From: Alisma plantago-aquatica
Lineage: Eukaryota > Streptophyta > Magnoliopsida > Alismatales > Alismataceae
NCBI GenBank assembly: GCA_963693085.1
Contig: OY856409.1
Location: 503,831,303-503,895,302, forward strand
Direction: 5' to 3'
DNA length: 64,000 nt
Every line of letters starts with the position of its first letter. The stretch's first letter is position 1. Below are positions 1-12,424 of this stretch, one piece after another. The position numbers and the translations under genes were made by a program. The notes under the pieces were generated by a model. That model was not told the origin of the DNA. It ran no database searches and saw only the letters and a program-made list of their open reading frames with translations.

Positions 1-1688
1 GCTTCCTTTGGCTATCCGTGACAAAATAGATCAATCAATAAGGAACTTTATTTGGAATGGAAGCAACAACAGACACCTTAATCTAGTTTCTTGTAAGACT
101 GTAACAAAGTCAAAACATCTTGGAGGCCTCAGAATCAAACGAACCAATGACTTCAACACATACCTTCTTATGAAGATGGCATGGACCTTTCTACTACAGA
201 AGGGCACCCCTTGGGCGGAACTCATGGCAGGTAAATACCTCAATAGAGGACATCCAAGCACCAACGACTCCTACCTTTGGTGAAGCATTAGAAGCCTCAC
301 TCCCATTCTCCTCAGCAACTCTAGAAGCATTACTATCTCCTGACATGACACCATGGTTTGGACAGATGAATGGGTGGGGAGTGGTCATATACCCTCCATC
401 AAAGTAGATCAAATTATTCCAGACGACCTACTTGACCTCAAGGTTACAAGTCTGGTAAAGGAAGATGATACATGGGATGCCGATTTTCTAACGAATTGGT
501 TCAACACAAACACTGTCCAATCCATCCTACACATGCCTACACCTAAGGATTCCTATGGTGAGGATACTTGTGTATGGAAGCCAGATCCTTATGGGATGTT
601 CACATCTAGCTTGGCCTATGTCACCATTAGCCACTGGGAAGAAGAGGACCAGCCCCTATTCAAGGCCATTTGGGCCATTCATATACCGTACCATATCAAA
701 ACACATATATGACTTCTTCTCCATTGTCATCTACTCACAAGCATTCTGAGAATGCACAAGAGGTTAATTGATGTACCTACTTGCTCCAAATGCAACACTA
801 CTGAAGAGGATTGCCTCCATGCCATACACGATTGCGATGTTGCAAGACAGACATGGATCGATCTTATTCCTCCTAAAGCTACCCTCTTCTTCTCGAGCCC
901 TCGTGTACATTCATGGCTGAAGTACAATCTTAAAGGCCTCCAACGGATCTAGGTCTGGAACACAAAATTCTTAGTAGCTTGCTAGAGAATATGGAAGAAT
1001 CACAACTTGTTCATCTTCGAACAAAGGTCTATTCTGCCAATAGTGGTTGCAGTTAACTACATAGCAGAAGCTTCATCTATAACCCTCTCTATGTCCCAAC
1101 CTTGCACCTCCTCCAACTGCAGTTCAAAAGAGAACAATACTGCCACACCTCTGCCTACTTGGACCTCTACAACTATCATTCATGTTGATGCTGCCATCTC
1201 AAGCAACATAAATTCGATGTGTATCTGTGCCATAGCTAGGAATGCTTTAGGTCGATGGAGGATGGGCTCTACCAAACTCTGCCCTAGTTTGGATGCCATG
1301 TAAGGTGAGATGAATTCCATCTTACACAGGGTGGAACTTGCAGCCTTCAACAACTTTGTAGAAGGTATAATCATATCAGATTCATGGAATGTTGTACAAT
1401 GGGTATCACACCTACAGGACCCTCCATAAAAATACTATACTCTTATGATGAGGATTAAAGAATGCTTGAGCCGAGTAGGGATTGAGAAAGTAGTGCACCA
1501 AAGAAGAAATCAAAACAAGCTCATAGATGCACTTGCCAAATTCTGCTTAAAACAACCATCCCCGATAATGACATGGAATGCATGTACCCAACAAGGGCAA
1601 CAAATTTATCTTTCTGATATTCAATTGTTCCCCATTTTGTTTCCTTTAAGCTCTTGATGTAACTGGTTACCAGTATAGCAAAAAAAAA
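1..1688 (+). mobile_element. LINE (non-LTR retrotransposon), 3' part; 5' part lies off the window
   Basis: Contains the C-terminal part of a plant LINE ORF2 (end of RT, zf-RVT, RNase H), a short 3' UTR and a terminal A-run at 1680-1688. The sequence beyond the A-run aligns with the inside of LTR family D (compare the reverse complement of about 58080-58125), so the LINE inserted into that LTR. The 5' target duplication is outside the window. Non-LTR retrotransposons insert by target-primed reverse transcription, which explains the A-tail. Confidence 0.9.
8..1657 (+). pseudogene. LINE ORF2 C-terminus: RT end, zf-RVT, RNase H
   Basis: One reading frame carries recognisable ORF2 protein from 8 to 1657 and is broken only by in-frame stops (near 281, 341, 710, 950, 983, 1301 and 1426); I see no frameshift. 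In order: the end of the RT domain (IRNFIWNG, KHLGGLRI) at about 8-280; a zf-RVT zinc-binding segment with CSKCNTTEEDCLHAIHDC near 785-835; and an RNase H domain from about 1165 with HVDAA (first Asp), RVELAAF (Glu), ISDSWNVV (second Asp) and NQNKLIDALAKFC. The product would reverse transcribe LINE RNA and degrade the RNA strand. The stops are of the kind produced by C-to-T or G-to-A change, so the copy is dead. Gene identity is secure at family level. Confidence 0.88.
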
Positions 1689-1763
1689 TATGTGAAACAT
1701 AATTTCTCATCTCATCATCACATAGTACTATTCACTTTCCATTCATGAGACCACACTAGTCAT

Positions 1764-1998
1764 CATACTATCAAAAGATAATAATCTTTTTCATAATATC
1801 ATAGGGTATCAACCCTTATCAACATAAGAGGATTACACCTCATTCAGGGCTCAACCATGCCCAAAGGTCATTAAGACCATCATACTATCACATGATATAA
1901 ATCCTTTTCACAATATCACATGGTATTAACCCTTATAAAAACAAGAGGATTACACCTCATTCAGGGATCAACCATGCCCAAAGGTCATTAAGACCATC
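1764..1998. repeat. 117-bp tandem duplication inside LTR D
   Basis: Two adjacent units, each containing GAGGATTACACCTCATTCAG and AACCATGCCCAAAGGTCATT, are offset by 117 bases (for example GATTACACC at 1831 and 1948). The same duplication is in the inverted right copy (about 57825-58035), so it is a property of the LTR family and predates both insertions. Confidence 0.85.
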
Positions 1999-2398
1999 AT
2001 ATTATTTCCTACAAGATCATCATTATCTTTGCATGCCTTATAACAAGGTTCAACAAAATCACTTATATATAATACACTAGATCATTACAATATTGCATTA
2101 ATGAACTAGGCTATATTCATAAACAATCATAGAAGGGTTATATTAACATTAAGAACATTCCTTTATTACATCAACATGCAATGAATCTAGATATGATTAA
2201 CTCTCATCATATTCATAATGAACATGTTTAGCATAAGAAAGTATCAACCATGTGGCTATGATAACCACCAATTAACATACTAAGGTTATGATCATGTTAA
2301 GGAGGTTATTCCACCATCATTCCATCATATAAGAATGTTAAACATGAATACTCATCTTTATATATTTTCATTAGAGTTAGGTTCAACATGATAAATTA

Positions 2399-2415
2399 TA
2401 TCAATGTTACTAAAT
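2399..2415. other. Empty (pre-insertion) site for the SINE at 57179
   Basis: This stretch of the left LTR D corresponds, in reverse complement, to the single-copy target that is duplicated as ATTAGTAACATTGATA around the SINE in the right LTR D. The left copy lacks the SINE, which defines the SINE ends. Confidence 0.85.
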
Positions 2416-4268
2416 AACACTCATACCCAAACCCTAACTCACAACATCCCCATTAGATCATGGATGCATAAGGTGAATCATCACCATCACATTCCATACC
2501 ATTATTAAGTATGAACCCACACATAAATCAAGGTATAACAATTGGGTTATAGCATACTAGGGTTTCAACAACAGTAACAGAGTACTTCATGATTGCATTA
2601 GTCATTCAAGGACAATTCATACCCAATTACCATCATTTAGTTATATTAAAGCTAGGTATAACAAGCTATACCTCATTAGGGTTACATATCAGCACAATAT
2701 GGTTATCATCCCTTCTATTCATATGAGTGAATAGATAAGAATACCTTATTAAGGGTAACCCTCCATTTGTTCCATCATCATTCAACCCATATCACCATAC
2801 CACAATGTCACCCAGAACCATTGGATGTTTAAAAGGTAAGACCTTTGGTTGTTTACATAAGTAAACACCTTAGATAAACCACCTATGAAGTCCTTGATTT
2901 GTGATCTATAAAGATTCACCATTTAACCCTAGACATCCCTTGATTAACAACACAAAAAGTTCCATTGAGAGTAGGGTAAAACCCACAATCATCTGTTCAG
3001 TTAAAACAAGCCATCCATTGTCAACAAGTAAGATCCTTAAGTTGATCATATAAAGGAAACCATCTAAATCCCATTATTAGGACCAAAATATTACATTATC
3101 CATCATTCCACTTTATTGGAGGAATAAACATTATATCTTGACCATTGGGTCAAGTTCATATATTAAAACCATCAATTATAGTATAGGTTCGACCATTGCA
3201 TCAAGTGATCCAAGAAACCATTGGTCTAAGTCTTAACTGATGCTAAAACTATATGATTAACTCACCATAGATTGTAGAGACCTGATCCACCATCATTAGT
3301 GATCATTAAATCACTATAGGTTGTTAGATCAACACTATATTCATTAATCAACATCAAATATTAAGCTGATGTCATCCTTGATTGATAACATCAGTAGGGT
3401 ACTTAATGGTTGATCATTATACTTCTAATTGATTTAAAACCTGACCTAAGGGGGTGACCATAGGTTGTAACCATCATTTGACACCCTTGATCATGACCAT
3501 GAGTTCTTATGAAGACAACACCATAGGGTTGTTGCAATGGTACCATCAACGGGTCATGGTTTATAGAAGAAATCAGTTTTAAACCATAAAATTGACCATT
3601 GTTTGATAGGTGCTTAGAACCATAGGTTGTCAAAACAAGCTGATACAAGTAATATAATACCTTAGAAATAATGTACACATGATCACAGGTTCATATATAA
3701 CTGAAATTAGAACAAGAAATATTATAAAAATCAAAATCCTAGTCAAGCATAGCTTTTTAGTGCATGGATCATCATTTTCAAGCAAGAACATGATCTAGAA
3801 AGCTTATGGTAAGCAATAAACATGGAGCAAGTTATAAAACTTGCCTCTAATGAGAATATTAAGCCCCACACTGAAGAAATCTCGAGCAGGTAGGGTAGAA
3901 AATCCAAGAGTAAGCTATGAATTCGTCCATCTAGCACCTTTCTTCATCAAATGAGCAAACCCTAAGCATAAGGAGCAAGAAAGGTAGGATTTTAGAGCTT
4001 TAGAGAAATTTCTACCATGGAACATCAAGGTTCTGACCTGGAGAAAGCTATGAGGAAGGATAACAAAGAAATAGACAGAGGAAAGAAGGTAATTCTTACA
4101 CTTTTAGGTCAAGATCACTAGAAGGAAGCTTTTTCAACCCTAAAATGAAGTCAATTTCAACCTTAGAGCCTTTATCCAAGAAGATCCCCACTTTCTTCTT
4201 CCTTGGGCAGAAAAATTCGCAGATGAACATAGGGAGAACAAGGTTGGGATAAGGAGGGAGGTTGTGGA

Positions 4269-4458
4269 GAGAAAATGGCTCGTTTTGGTGCTTGGGGATA
4301 AGTATATGACACTTTAAGATAACGAAAAGGAAAAAGTTGAAGGTCTAGTATTTATCCAAGTGTGAGAAAATGGCTCGTTTTGGTGCTTGGGGATAAGTAT
4401 ATGACACTTTAAGATAAAGAAAAGGAAAAAGTTGAAGGTCTAGTATTTATCCAAGTGT
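4269..4458. repeat. 95-bp perfect-period tandem duplication in LTR D
   Basis: Units 4269-4363 and 4364-4458 both start GAGAAAATGGCTCGTTTTGG and differ by about one base. The right LTR D copy has this segment once (about 55255-55345), so the duplication arose in the left copy or its recent source. Confidence 0.9.
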
Positions 4459-5043
4459 CCATGGCCTTAATTTATTAAGAATATATAAGAACACACACAA
4501 GTAGATCCCCCCACCATGTGTATAGACCTTCTTATCTTTCCTTTGTCGAATTTCCCAGGCAGTCAAATAATTCATTAGTTGATAGCTACTGAAGGTAACT
4601 CATCCGTGAAGGGGAAAACCCTAAATTATCTTGGGAGAAAACACCTTCAAACCAAGGTTTAAATAGGCACCCCATGGTTCAAAAATCTCAAAAAGGATGA
4701 TAGAATATCCAAGGAACATAATGCAAGTGAAAAATTGCAATGAAAACCTCTCAATTGGGTAAATTACAGAAAAGTCCAAAATGTGCATAAAATTGCATAA
4801 CTTGCTCAAACAATGTCCAAATTGGACCAAATTTGAAACTTAAGATTATATTATGATTTCAAAGCATATAATAGGTTAGATTATGGTTCTAAGCATTCAA
4901 TTATGATAATTAAGTTCATTCAACTCATTAAGCAAGTTTAGGGGCCTTACAACTCTACTTACTGTCCATATAGAGAGAAGAGGACCAATCCAAAGATGAA
5001 ATGGGTCCCCAAACTAACACTGGATCCTAAAGTTTGAGTTGGG

Positions 5044-5455
5044 AACTAAGATCTTACTTTCTTGTAGGTAAAAGGAAAATGGATTGTTAATAGTGGCTGC
5101 TCAAAGCACATGACTGGTGAAATCAACCATTTCAACAAATTCACAAAGAAGAAAGGAGGGTCAGTTTCATTTGGTGACAACAACAAAGGTAAGGTGATAG
5201 GTGAGGGTGATGTAGGTGATTCACTTTGCATCAAGAATGTACTTCTTGGGGATGGCCTACATCATAATTTAATAAGTGTTAGTCAACTTTGTGATGATGG
5301 TTATTTTGTTCTTTTATCTCACTTGAATGCTTGCTTCTAAATTCCCTCTCCTACAATGTTATATATAAGGGAACTAGAAATGGTAATCTCTATATTATTG
5401 TGATTGATTCTATTAATCCTATTGTTGGTAGATATCCTGTTGCCAATTCAATTGA
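5044..5455 (+). pseudogene. Copia gag end, protease and start of pre-integrase segment
   Basis: Upstream at 4952-5037 a short reading with KMKWVPK resembles the end of Sirevirus gag. The protease core WIVNSGCSKHMTG is at 5080-5118; family members have Asp where this copy has Asn (codon AAT at 5089-5091), so the catalytic aspartate is lost by a G-to-A change. Downstream come VSFGDNNKGKVIGEG, VLLGDGLHHNLISVSQLCD and, in another frame, GNLYIIVIDSINP, which resembles the GAG-pre-integrase segment. The protease would cut the copia polyprotein. There is a stop at 5338 and a frame change after it. Confidence 0.82.
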
Positions 5456-5469
5456 TATTTCTTTCTAGC

Positions 5470-6840
5470 ACTACTAGTAAGGCTTATACAATATTTAACA
5501 TTGAATTGTATAAAGTAGAAGAATCTATCAATGTTGGATTTGTTGAGACTAACCCCTCTATTTCCAAGAATGTTGTTAATCATGATGTTACAGATGAGGT
5601 GATTCCTCACTTAAAAGAACTCAACATTGTTGATAAAGGAAAAGAGGTGTTAGGTGATGAATAAGAAAAAGAAGAAGAAAAGAAGGATCCAACCCCCCAC
5701 TTAGCAAATCATCATCCTAAAAAGCTCATCATAAAAAATCCTTTTGAAAGGTTGTAGACGCAGGCTGCCTACAACAAAGAACAAGCAGACAATGCCTTCA
5801 TCTCTCAGCTTGATCCAAGAGATGTCAAAGAAGCTCTCAAGGATGATCAATGGATCCTAGCCATGCAAGAAGAGTTGGAACAGTTCAAGAAGAACCGAGT
5901 GTGGACTCTTGTTCCAAGACCAAGTGATAGAAAGATCATTGGCACCAAATGGGTCTACCGCAAAAAGCTTGATAAAAGTTAAAAATTGGTAAGAAACAAA
6001 GCAATGCTAGTTTCTCAAGGCTACAATCAACTGGAAGGTATTGATTTTGATGAAACATATGCACATGTAGCCAGACTTGAGTCAATTAGAATGTTTCTTG
6101 CTTTTTCTAGTCATAAGAATTTTCTACTTTCTCAAATGGATGTTAAAAGTGTGTTTTTGAATGGTACAATTAAGGAGGAAGTATATGTTGCTCAACCTCT
6201 AGGATTTGAACATGATAACTTTCCTAACCATGTTTATTTGTTGCAAAAATCTCTCTATGGTCTCAAATAAGAACCTAGAGCTTTGTATGAGAAACTAAAG
6301 AATTTTTTCTAGACAATGGCTGTATCATGGGAAAAGTTGATTCTACCTTGTTTCTAAAACACTCTACTAGCAATTTCTTGGTCATTCAAATTTATGTTGA
6401 TGATATTATCTTTGAAAGAATTTTAGTGTAAGGATTTTAGTGCTCTTATGTAGAGTGAGTTCGAGATGAGCATGATGAGGGAGCTTACTTTCTTCGTTGG
6501 CTTTCAAATTAAACTAACAAAAAATGGGAACTCCATCAACCAAGGAAAGTACACCAGTGAACTTCTTAAGTGCTTTGGGATGGAGAACACCAAGCCAATG
6601 GACAACCCCATCTCAAACACCGCCAAGCTTGATAGAGATGAAGAAGGAGAAAAGGTATATGAGAAGCTCTATAGAGGAATGATTGGAAGTTTACTTTATT
6701 TAACTTCCTCTAGACCTGATATAATGTTTAGAGTTGGCTTGTGTGCTCGCTTTCAATCAAGTCCTAGGAAATCACATCTTATAGCCGTTAAGAGGATTTT
6801 GTGGTATCTAGCCAAAACCCAAAATTTTGAACTATGGTAA
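5470..6840 (+). pseudogene. Copia reverse transcriptase, directly after an integrase deletion
   Basis: TSKAYTIFNIELYKVEESIN at 5482-5541 is the segment normally found after the copia integrase. It follows the pre-integrase segment almost directly, so the integrase core is deleted near 5455-5480. The RT domain follows: [57 protein letters not shown], the active-site QIYVDDII at about 6388, then MRELTFFVGFQIKLTKNGNS and a TSSRPDIMF segment. There are stops near 5758, 5980 and 6268, and the reading leaves the main frame between about 6305 and 6440 (the YVDD lies in a different frame). RT would copy element RNA into DNA. Family identity is certain; function is lost. Confidence 0.92.
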
Positions 6841-7350
6841 TCTAAGTCAAGTGAATGTACTCTTACTACTTATAGTAATGCTGATTATGTAGGTTGTTTG
6901 ATTGATAGAAAGTGCACAAGTGGCACTTGCTTCTTCCTAGGACCATGCCTAGTTTCTTGGTTCTCTAAGAAATAAAGCACTATAGCTCTTTCAACTACCA
7001 AGTTTGATTACATTGCAGCTAGAAGTTGTTGTGCCCAACTCCTATGGATGAGGCAAATGCTCCAAGACTTTAACATTCATTTTGACGCTTCTCCTATCTA
7101 TTGTGATAATACTGGTGCAATTAACCCATCTTGCAATCTTATATTACATAGTAGAGCTAAACATATATAGGCCCGTCATTACGTTCTTCGTGACCACATT
7201 GCCAAAAAGGATATAGATATCACACATGTGGATACGAAGAATCAACTTGCATACATTTTCACTAAACCTCTAGCTAGAGAGCAATTTGCATTTATTAGAT
7301 CAAAACTAATTGTCACTGCTCTTCATTATATTAACATCTCTTCTAGGTAG
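6841..7350 (+). pseudogene. Copia RNase H
   Basis: This is in the same frame as the RT just upstream. TYSNADYVGC is where the family has SDAD, so the first catalytic Asp reads Asn. KCTSGTCFFLG, LVSWFSKK, a diverged LSTTKFDY (the family's AEAEY Glu is also changed), LLWMRQML, IYCDNTGAI, HSRAKHI, DHIAKKDIDITHVDTKNQLA and IFTKPLAREQF follow in order to the usual C-terminus. In-frame stops occur near 6973 and 7168. RNase H would remove the RNA strand after first-strand synthesis. Clearly a dead copy. Confidence 0.9.
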
Positions 7351-7960
7351 TTGTTATCTTACCTATATATTTCTTGCTTAACATTTATCATCTCTTGCTT
7401 GCTTTATGCTATAGTTGTTTTGTTTTCATGCCTTGTTTCGCTTATTTTGGGTTTTCTGCAAACAGACATTTTGTCACAAAATAGTACCCTATGGTGAGTG
7501 AAATGTGCCTCAATATGTCAAAAATACATAATAGACTAAATAAATAAATTCATTTAGCACACTAGAGTCTAAAAATTAAAATTTCATCTTTTTGGATAGA
7601 CTGATGATTGGTCAAATTCCAAACTCGACCGATCCCTTGGTCGAGGTCTTATGAAAATGCCAATTGGATGAATTTCCCCCTCTCAGGACTCGATCAACCG
7701 ACGGGATGGACCAAACTTAAAAGGGTTATCGACTAAATTTTCTCCCTATCAACTAGAGAAAAGTCGACGATCCCGACCTCCAGCCCTCTTGACCTCCAAC
7801 CCTAGGTCCACACATCCTCTCCCTTATCTCGTTTAGTCCTGAAAGAAGAGATGAAATGCTAGAAGACTCTCTAGGGTTTCACAAGAAAACTTTTAGGTCC
7901 AGTTCTAAATCAATTAAGGCCTGGTAGAGCGAGGGATCTTAGCCACCGTGAAGATGGATA
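7351..7960 (+). other. Noncoding spacer of element E after pol
   Basis: No open frame of note. It contains inverted motifs such as CTCGACC...GGTCGAG near 7626-7647, like those in the 3' LTR of E, which suggests it belongs to the same element. The exact border with the leader of element C (somewhere around 7950-7970) is not resolved. Confidence 0.5.
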
Positions 7961-8083
7961 TGATAAATTATGTCAGGACCCTGAGCCTAGACACCTCAGT
8001 TTTTACCATTATGGACTTTGGGGTTTCTTGAGTGTAAGAGACTTGAGAAATTATTTACTTAAAGTATATGGGAGTGTGTAAGA

Positions 8084-8093
8084 TCTGATACCA
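8084..8093 (-). promoter_or_regulatory. Primer-binding site of element C (initiator-Met tRNA)
   Basis: On the minus strand TGGTATCAGA lies two bases downstream of the LTR end. It matches the complement of the plant initiator-Met tRNA 3' end used by most plant LTR retrotransposons. It fixes the element's strand and LTR border. Confidence 0.75.
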
Positions 8094-8095
8094 AT

Positions 8096-10957
8096 TGTCA
8101 CAAAACCATTCTTACCCCAATCCCAATCCTACTTCCTACACAGTAGTAAAAGGATTGAAGCGCTCGTCCCTGAGTAGCCCAAAAGGATCTAACACACTGG
8201 CATATACAATAAGAAATAATAACTTGAAAACTGGAGATATAAAGAACAAATAACCCAAAATGGAGTTTTTTCCAATATATCATTGTCATCAGAGTATATA
8301 GAGTGTGGAAGCAATTTAGTCAAAGTTCCAATATTTTGCCAAAAATCAAGAAAATCAAGACACAAAGTCAATGCAATTGCATGGTACGCTATATAAAAAC
8401 AAGTAAAATGGTTTATACAAAAAGAGTATACTTGGTAGGATTTATATTAAAAAAGTATAACAAACAATTTTCCAAATCCAAAATTTATTCGAACAAAATG
8501 TTTATTTCAAATAATTAAATTTTTATTACGAGTTCCCATTATGCTATAATTGAGAAGCATGCTTATATCATTTTTGTGTGACTCTATCACCCCCAACATG
8601 ATGGGTGAGGTCACCATGCTCCTCTCCATATGAGGTAGGAGGCCAGTCCCACCTCCGAATGAGGGGGGTTGCTTGAACCCAATATCAACATTATCAACAA
8701 CATCATCATCATCAGTATACAGACAATCATAATGGGCATGTCATTTATGTTCTCATTTTTTTCTCAAAATATAATATAGGAAAAATGGAAGACTAATAAG
8801 TAGGGAACAATAGCTGAACCAAGTATATAGCGAAGTATACAATCAATAGATACATAAAAAGTATATTCAATACAACCAAAGAGGAGATATAATAGCATAC
8901 CTTTCAGCGATGATTTCAAGTATAGATCTCAACAAGTAATAGGTAGACCCTTTCAGTCAGATCCTAAATCATAATGTTTGGACAAGGGTCAGGATCATGA
9001 TATTTGGAGATCATGTTTCAATATTCAATATTAGGGTTACATTTTCCTAGGTCAACCTTAGGGTTAGGTCTCCATTTATGATCCATAATATTTCAATATG
9101 CCCGACATTATTTTGAGTGTCAAGTATTTTCGAGTGTGATTGACTCTCCTAGGTTTTCTAGGATCATATGTGTTAACCCTAACTTTATGATAATTATTCA
9201 AGTCATCATCACATTTCAATCTTATCATCATGATAACTAACATCATTGGATTTTAATATTAGATCAAGTTCTGATTAGTATAATGAGTAAATTAGAGATC
9301 AAGTTTTAGGTCAATAGATCATAATATTTCACAAGATTCAGGCCAAACATTATATTAAGTTGTCATCATCATGTTCGAGATTGAATCAAGTCAACAAATA
9401 TGGATTTATATCACTAATGGGTCAAGTATGCATTTAGAGTCTCAATATGAATATTAGAGTAAAAAATTAGGGTTTTTAGTGTTTAGTCAAGATTAACCAC
9501 AAATAGAGTCATTTGACAAGTTAATCGAGCAAAAGAAACAAAGACTACGAATATCAGTGAGAAATGTCTAGAATAAGGATTCAAAATCATTTTTATGGGT
9601 GCATTGGATTTTTCTGATCAAAATGGACTACTTGTTCATAATTTTTGGAGTTATGATGCAATTTCTATAATTAAAACAAGATCTAGGCATTTAAATGAAT
9701 TTTTGAGCAGATAGTGGATATTTACCTTATTTTGCAAAAAAGGGTCTTGGATCCAAAAACTTATGGTTCAGATCATGCCATGTAGGTGCAAGTTGCTCAC
9801 TGGTTCAAAGGATTCTTGGCCCAGTTCAGATCCTTGATTTGCTGGTTCAAACTCCAATTAGTCGGTCCAATTGTGGTTTGCTTGGTTCCATTGAACCAAC
9901 GGACATTTCTTCTGAACCAGCGACTCTCGATCACCTTTTCCTCACACATAGTCCTCCACACGAAGCCCCATACGAGCCCAAGACCAGTGCAGAGGGGGTC
10001 GTTGGTGTGGAGCCTCTCCAGGAGTAGGAGTGGGCGAGAGAGACAGGCGAGCTCTCACGAAGTCATTGGTGGCCTGAGAGAGAGGGGAGGGGGCAAGGAG
10101 GTAGGACGCCCAATGTGGCTGCAGTGGCAGCACCGCTTGGAGAAGTAGGTGGCTGAAGGGGGCGTTCAAGATTGGGTGCAAGCTCCAAAAGGTGGGCTTC
10201 ACCTGTGGAATGATGTAGGCATTCGACTGTGAGGGTTTTTATAAGGTATGGAATAGGTTTAGGTCTAAAGGGACTTGGGGTGGAGGCCATGGCCACCATA
10301 GTGAGAGAGAAGAGCGAGTGGTACGTTTTGGAAGTGCAATGGTGTATGAAAGCTAGCCAAAATAGGGTTTGGTGAGTACAAAATCACAAGGGGAACATTT
10401 CCTCTCAATTAGAATTTTGAATCGGGGTCACGAGTGATAGATCAGTTGTTTTGGCCGCATTAACACCTCCCTACTGACTGTGAGAGGTTGAAGATGATCT
10501 CTTGGATGCATGAGGGCTGAGATCTGTGAGGCCTAGATCTAAGGGCCGAGATTCGTGCCCCACTCAAACAACAAATTACTGACTTGGAAAAAGGCCAACA
10601 AAGGAAAATAGAAGGGATTTTAAGGCATATTTTCAAGAATTCATAGAAAATTGTAGGAATGTCCAATTGAGACAAAATTTGGGCCATATCTTAAAAAATG
10701 TGTGGAGAATATATATAAAAAGTTTGAGAACTAAAAGATGAAGTTTGATGGATCAATTTTACTACTTTGGACAAAGTAATAAATTAATCAATTATGTGGT
10801 GTCACCAAGTGTATAAAATTCGCATTGGTCACTATGTTTCGATTTGAGTATCAATATTGATTATGAAACCAAGAAAAATGATTTGGGACCATGAGTGAGT
10901 ACAATTAGGTCAAAAGAGTAATCACTTCATACTTATGCAAAATTCCACTTTGTCACA
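8096..10957 (-). repeat. LTR of element C (2.86 kb)
   Basis: Bounded by TGT...ACA and by the primer site on the left. It contains a stretch near 8585-8680 (CACCCCCAACATGATGGGTG) of the type seen in untranslated LTR parts, and a GC-richer block at 9940-10310. No coding assignment. Confidence 0.65.
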
Positions 10958-10966
10958 GTTGCAAAG

Positions 10967-12424
10967 TTGTTTTCTTCCCATCACCTAGGTGCACTATGTG
11001 TAGAATGCCTATGCTTCCACAATTCCATAACTGGCACAAAGGCAGTCCATGAGTTTTATACAAATATCAAATGGAACTATGACATGATAGTGCCACCTCC
11101 TAATACTTATGTTATTCTAACTTCCATGATTATCGATACAAAATTTACTATCTCTGAAGATTCCTTAAATGTCTATTTTAATGAAACTGAGGTTATTGAC
11201 ACATGGAGGACAATTTATCTTGATTATTATGACCTGCTCAACCTCGAGGCCTTCTAAAAAATCTTTGAACTTACTCTTCCTGATATTCACAAGTTTTTGA
11301 AGAAGCATAATGTTCCCTATAGGAATAAGTCAACCTTGCCATCCTCTTCCCTAACTCTAAAAAATTGTTTGATTACATTGGTTGTTAACTGCAATGTCCA
11401 TCCAAAGAAGAACCAAATGGAAATTATAGAGAAAACAAGTGTAATCATATACTATCTTTTGAATAACATAGGAGTCAAGTGGTCTCGATACATTCTACAC
11501 CACATGACCTGCTTTGACTCTGGGAAATATACCCATGGTACCCACCCCTACCCTGCCTTGATCTATGGTCTTTTTGCTTTTGCCACTTAGAAGTCCCTTT
11601 TCCACAATATTCGTTACAAAGAAAGTTGAAAGGTTCCTACATAAGTGAGACTACAATCAAGAAGACCTTTCTTCCTACCTCCTCTACCACACCTGGAGCT
11701 TCCACCTCTACCTCCACCCAGGCATCTCCATCTCCACCACCATTCTGACCTGACCGCGCCACTTTCTCAGTGTCAAATGAAGCCCTCATGGGTTACATGA
11801 TACACCAGCAGATGTATAACCTTTAGGTTCAAGATCACCTCCACCAAGACCTTTTCCTGATCATGTCTACCATGAACCTATCATGTAGCCATCCCTACCC
11901 CTCCTACCAGCCATACCCAGGTGGTGACTATGCCTCTTATGCATACACTCACTTCTACCCACCCTCCATCTGCTGCTTCTACTACCACACATGGTACTGA
12001 TGGTGGACCTGTTCCTACCCATAGTGTGCTTCCTCCTCTGGCTCTCCCTACCGGTCTTGTTGCCACCTTGCTTGCTAGCCTTGGGACTTCTGCTCCCTCC
12101 TTTGATCAAGAAAATGAGTTACATGCTTATGGCATGTCATGGGATGAGTAGAATGCCAGAAGGCCCGATCATGGTTTCAATCCTCCTGTCGATGAGGAGA
12201 TGCCTGGCCAGGTTGCTAATGAGGATAATGATGATGATGATGAGGGCATTGAGGATGATGGATCTAAGGATGGTTCTGATGATGACTTCGTCGGCTCCTA
12301 TAGAGATGAAGGTGATGCTACTGTCTCTACTGTACCTTCAGATGGTGATGAGGACTATGATCCCAAGGCCAATGATGATGCTGATGATGATCCCATTGAC
12401 ATAGATATCATATATGTAGCTTAG
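10967..12424 (+). pseudogene. Sirevirus env-like / 3' ORF remnant
   Basis: The frame used at 10967-11257, 11297-11590 and 12200-12424 is the same, with stops and probable frameshifts between. The middle part (LKKHNVPYRN, VNCNVHPKK, NNIGVKWSRYILHHM, HPYPALIYGLFAF) resembles the conserved domain of the extra ORF that many Sireviruses carry 3' of pol, also listed as a plant transposon protein domain. A Pro/Ser/Thr-rich linker follows (about 11660-11990), then a strongly acidic tail with DEDNDDDDE-like runs (12222-12410). The function of this ORF is unknown; an envelope role has been proposed from position only. It lies between element C and the polypurine tracts, where the family predicts it. 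Confidence 0.6.

Larger units (their letters stand above)
1689..4951 (-). mobile_element. LTR of Ty3/gypsy-like family D, first about 3.3 kb (left copy)
   Basis: Read on the minus strand this begins TGTAAGGCCCC at 4951, a usual LTR start for plant Ty3/gypsy elements, and runs to 1689 where the LINE interrupts it. From about 4615 down to 1690 it matches the reverse complement of 55097 to about 58125, so the two copies lie about 50 kb apart in opposite orientation. No coding sequence is visible. The flank at 4952 is mid-gag copia sequence, so the LTR inserted into element E. Whether this is a solo LTR or the end of a full element cannot be told, because the other end is off the window. Confidence 0.8.
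7966..10957 (-). mobile_element. Element C: LTR retrotransposon fragment (5' LTR plus leader), inserted in E
   Basis: On the minus strand an LTR-like segment runs from TGTGACAAAG (10957) to TTTTGTGACA (8096), 2862 bp. It is followed after two bases by a primer-binding site and about 120 bp of possible leader to about 7966. No gag or pol is present. E's env-like ORF starts immediately right of 10957, which marks a clean border. No second LTR or target duplication was found, so the left end is truncated. The ORFs inside (for example around 9786-10299) look like chance frames. Confidence 0.7.

Noticed and set aside
9786..10299. Protein-coding gene in LTR C
   Set aside because: Several overlapping frames on both strands in a GC-richer patch, no motif, all inside an LTR.
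11991..12404. Met/Leu-rich 137-residue ORF
   Set aside because: A shadow frame of the acidic tail (GATGATGAT repeats read out of frame).
12200..12424. Independent acidic host protein
   Set aside because: It is in frame with, and at the end of, the env-like ORF of element E, before the polypurine tracts.
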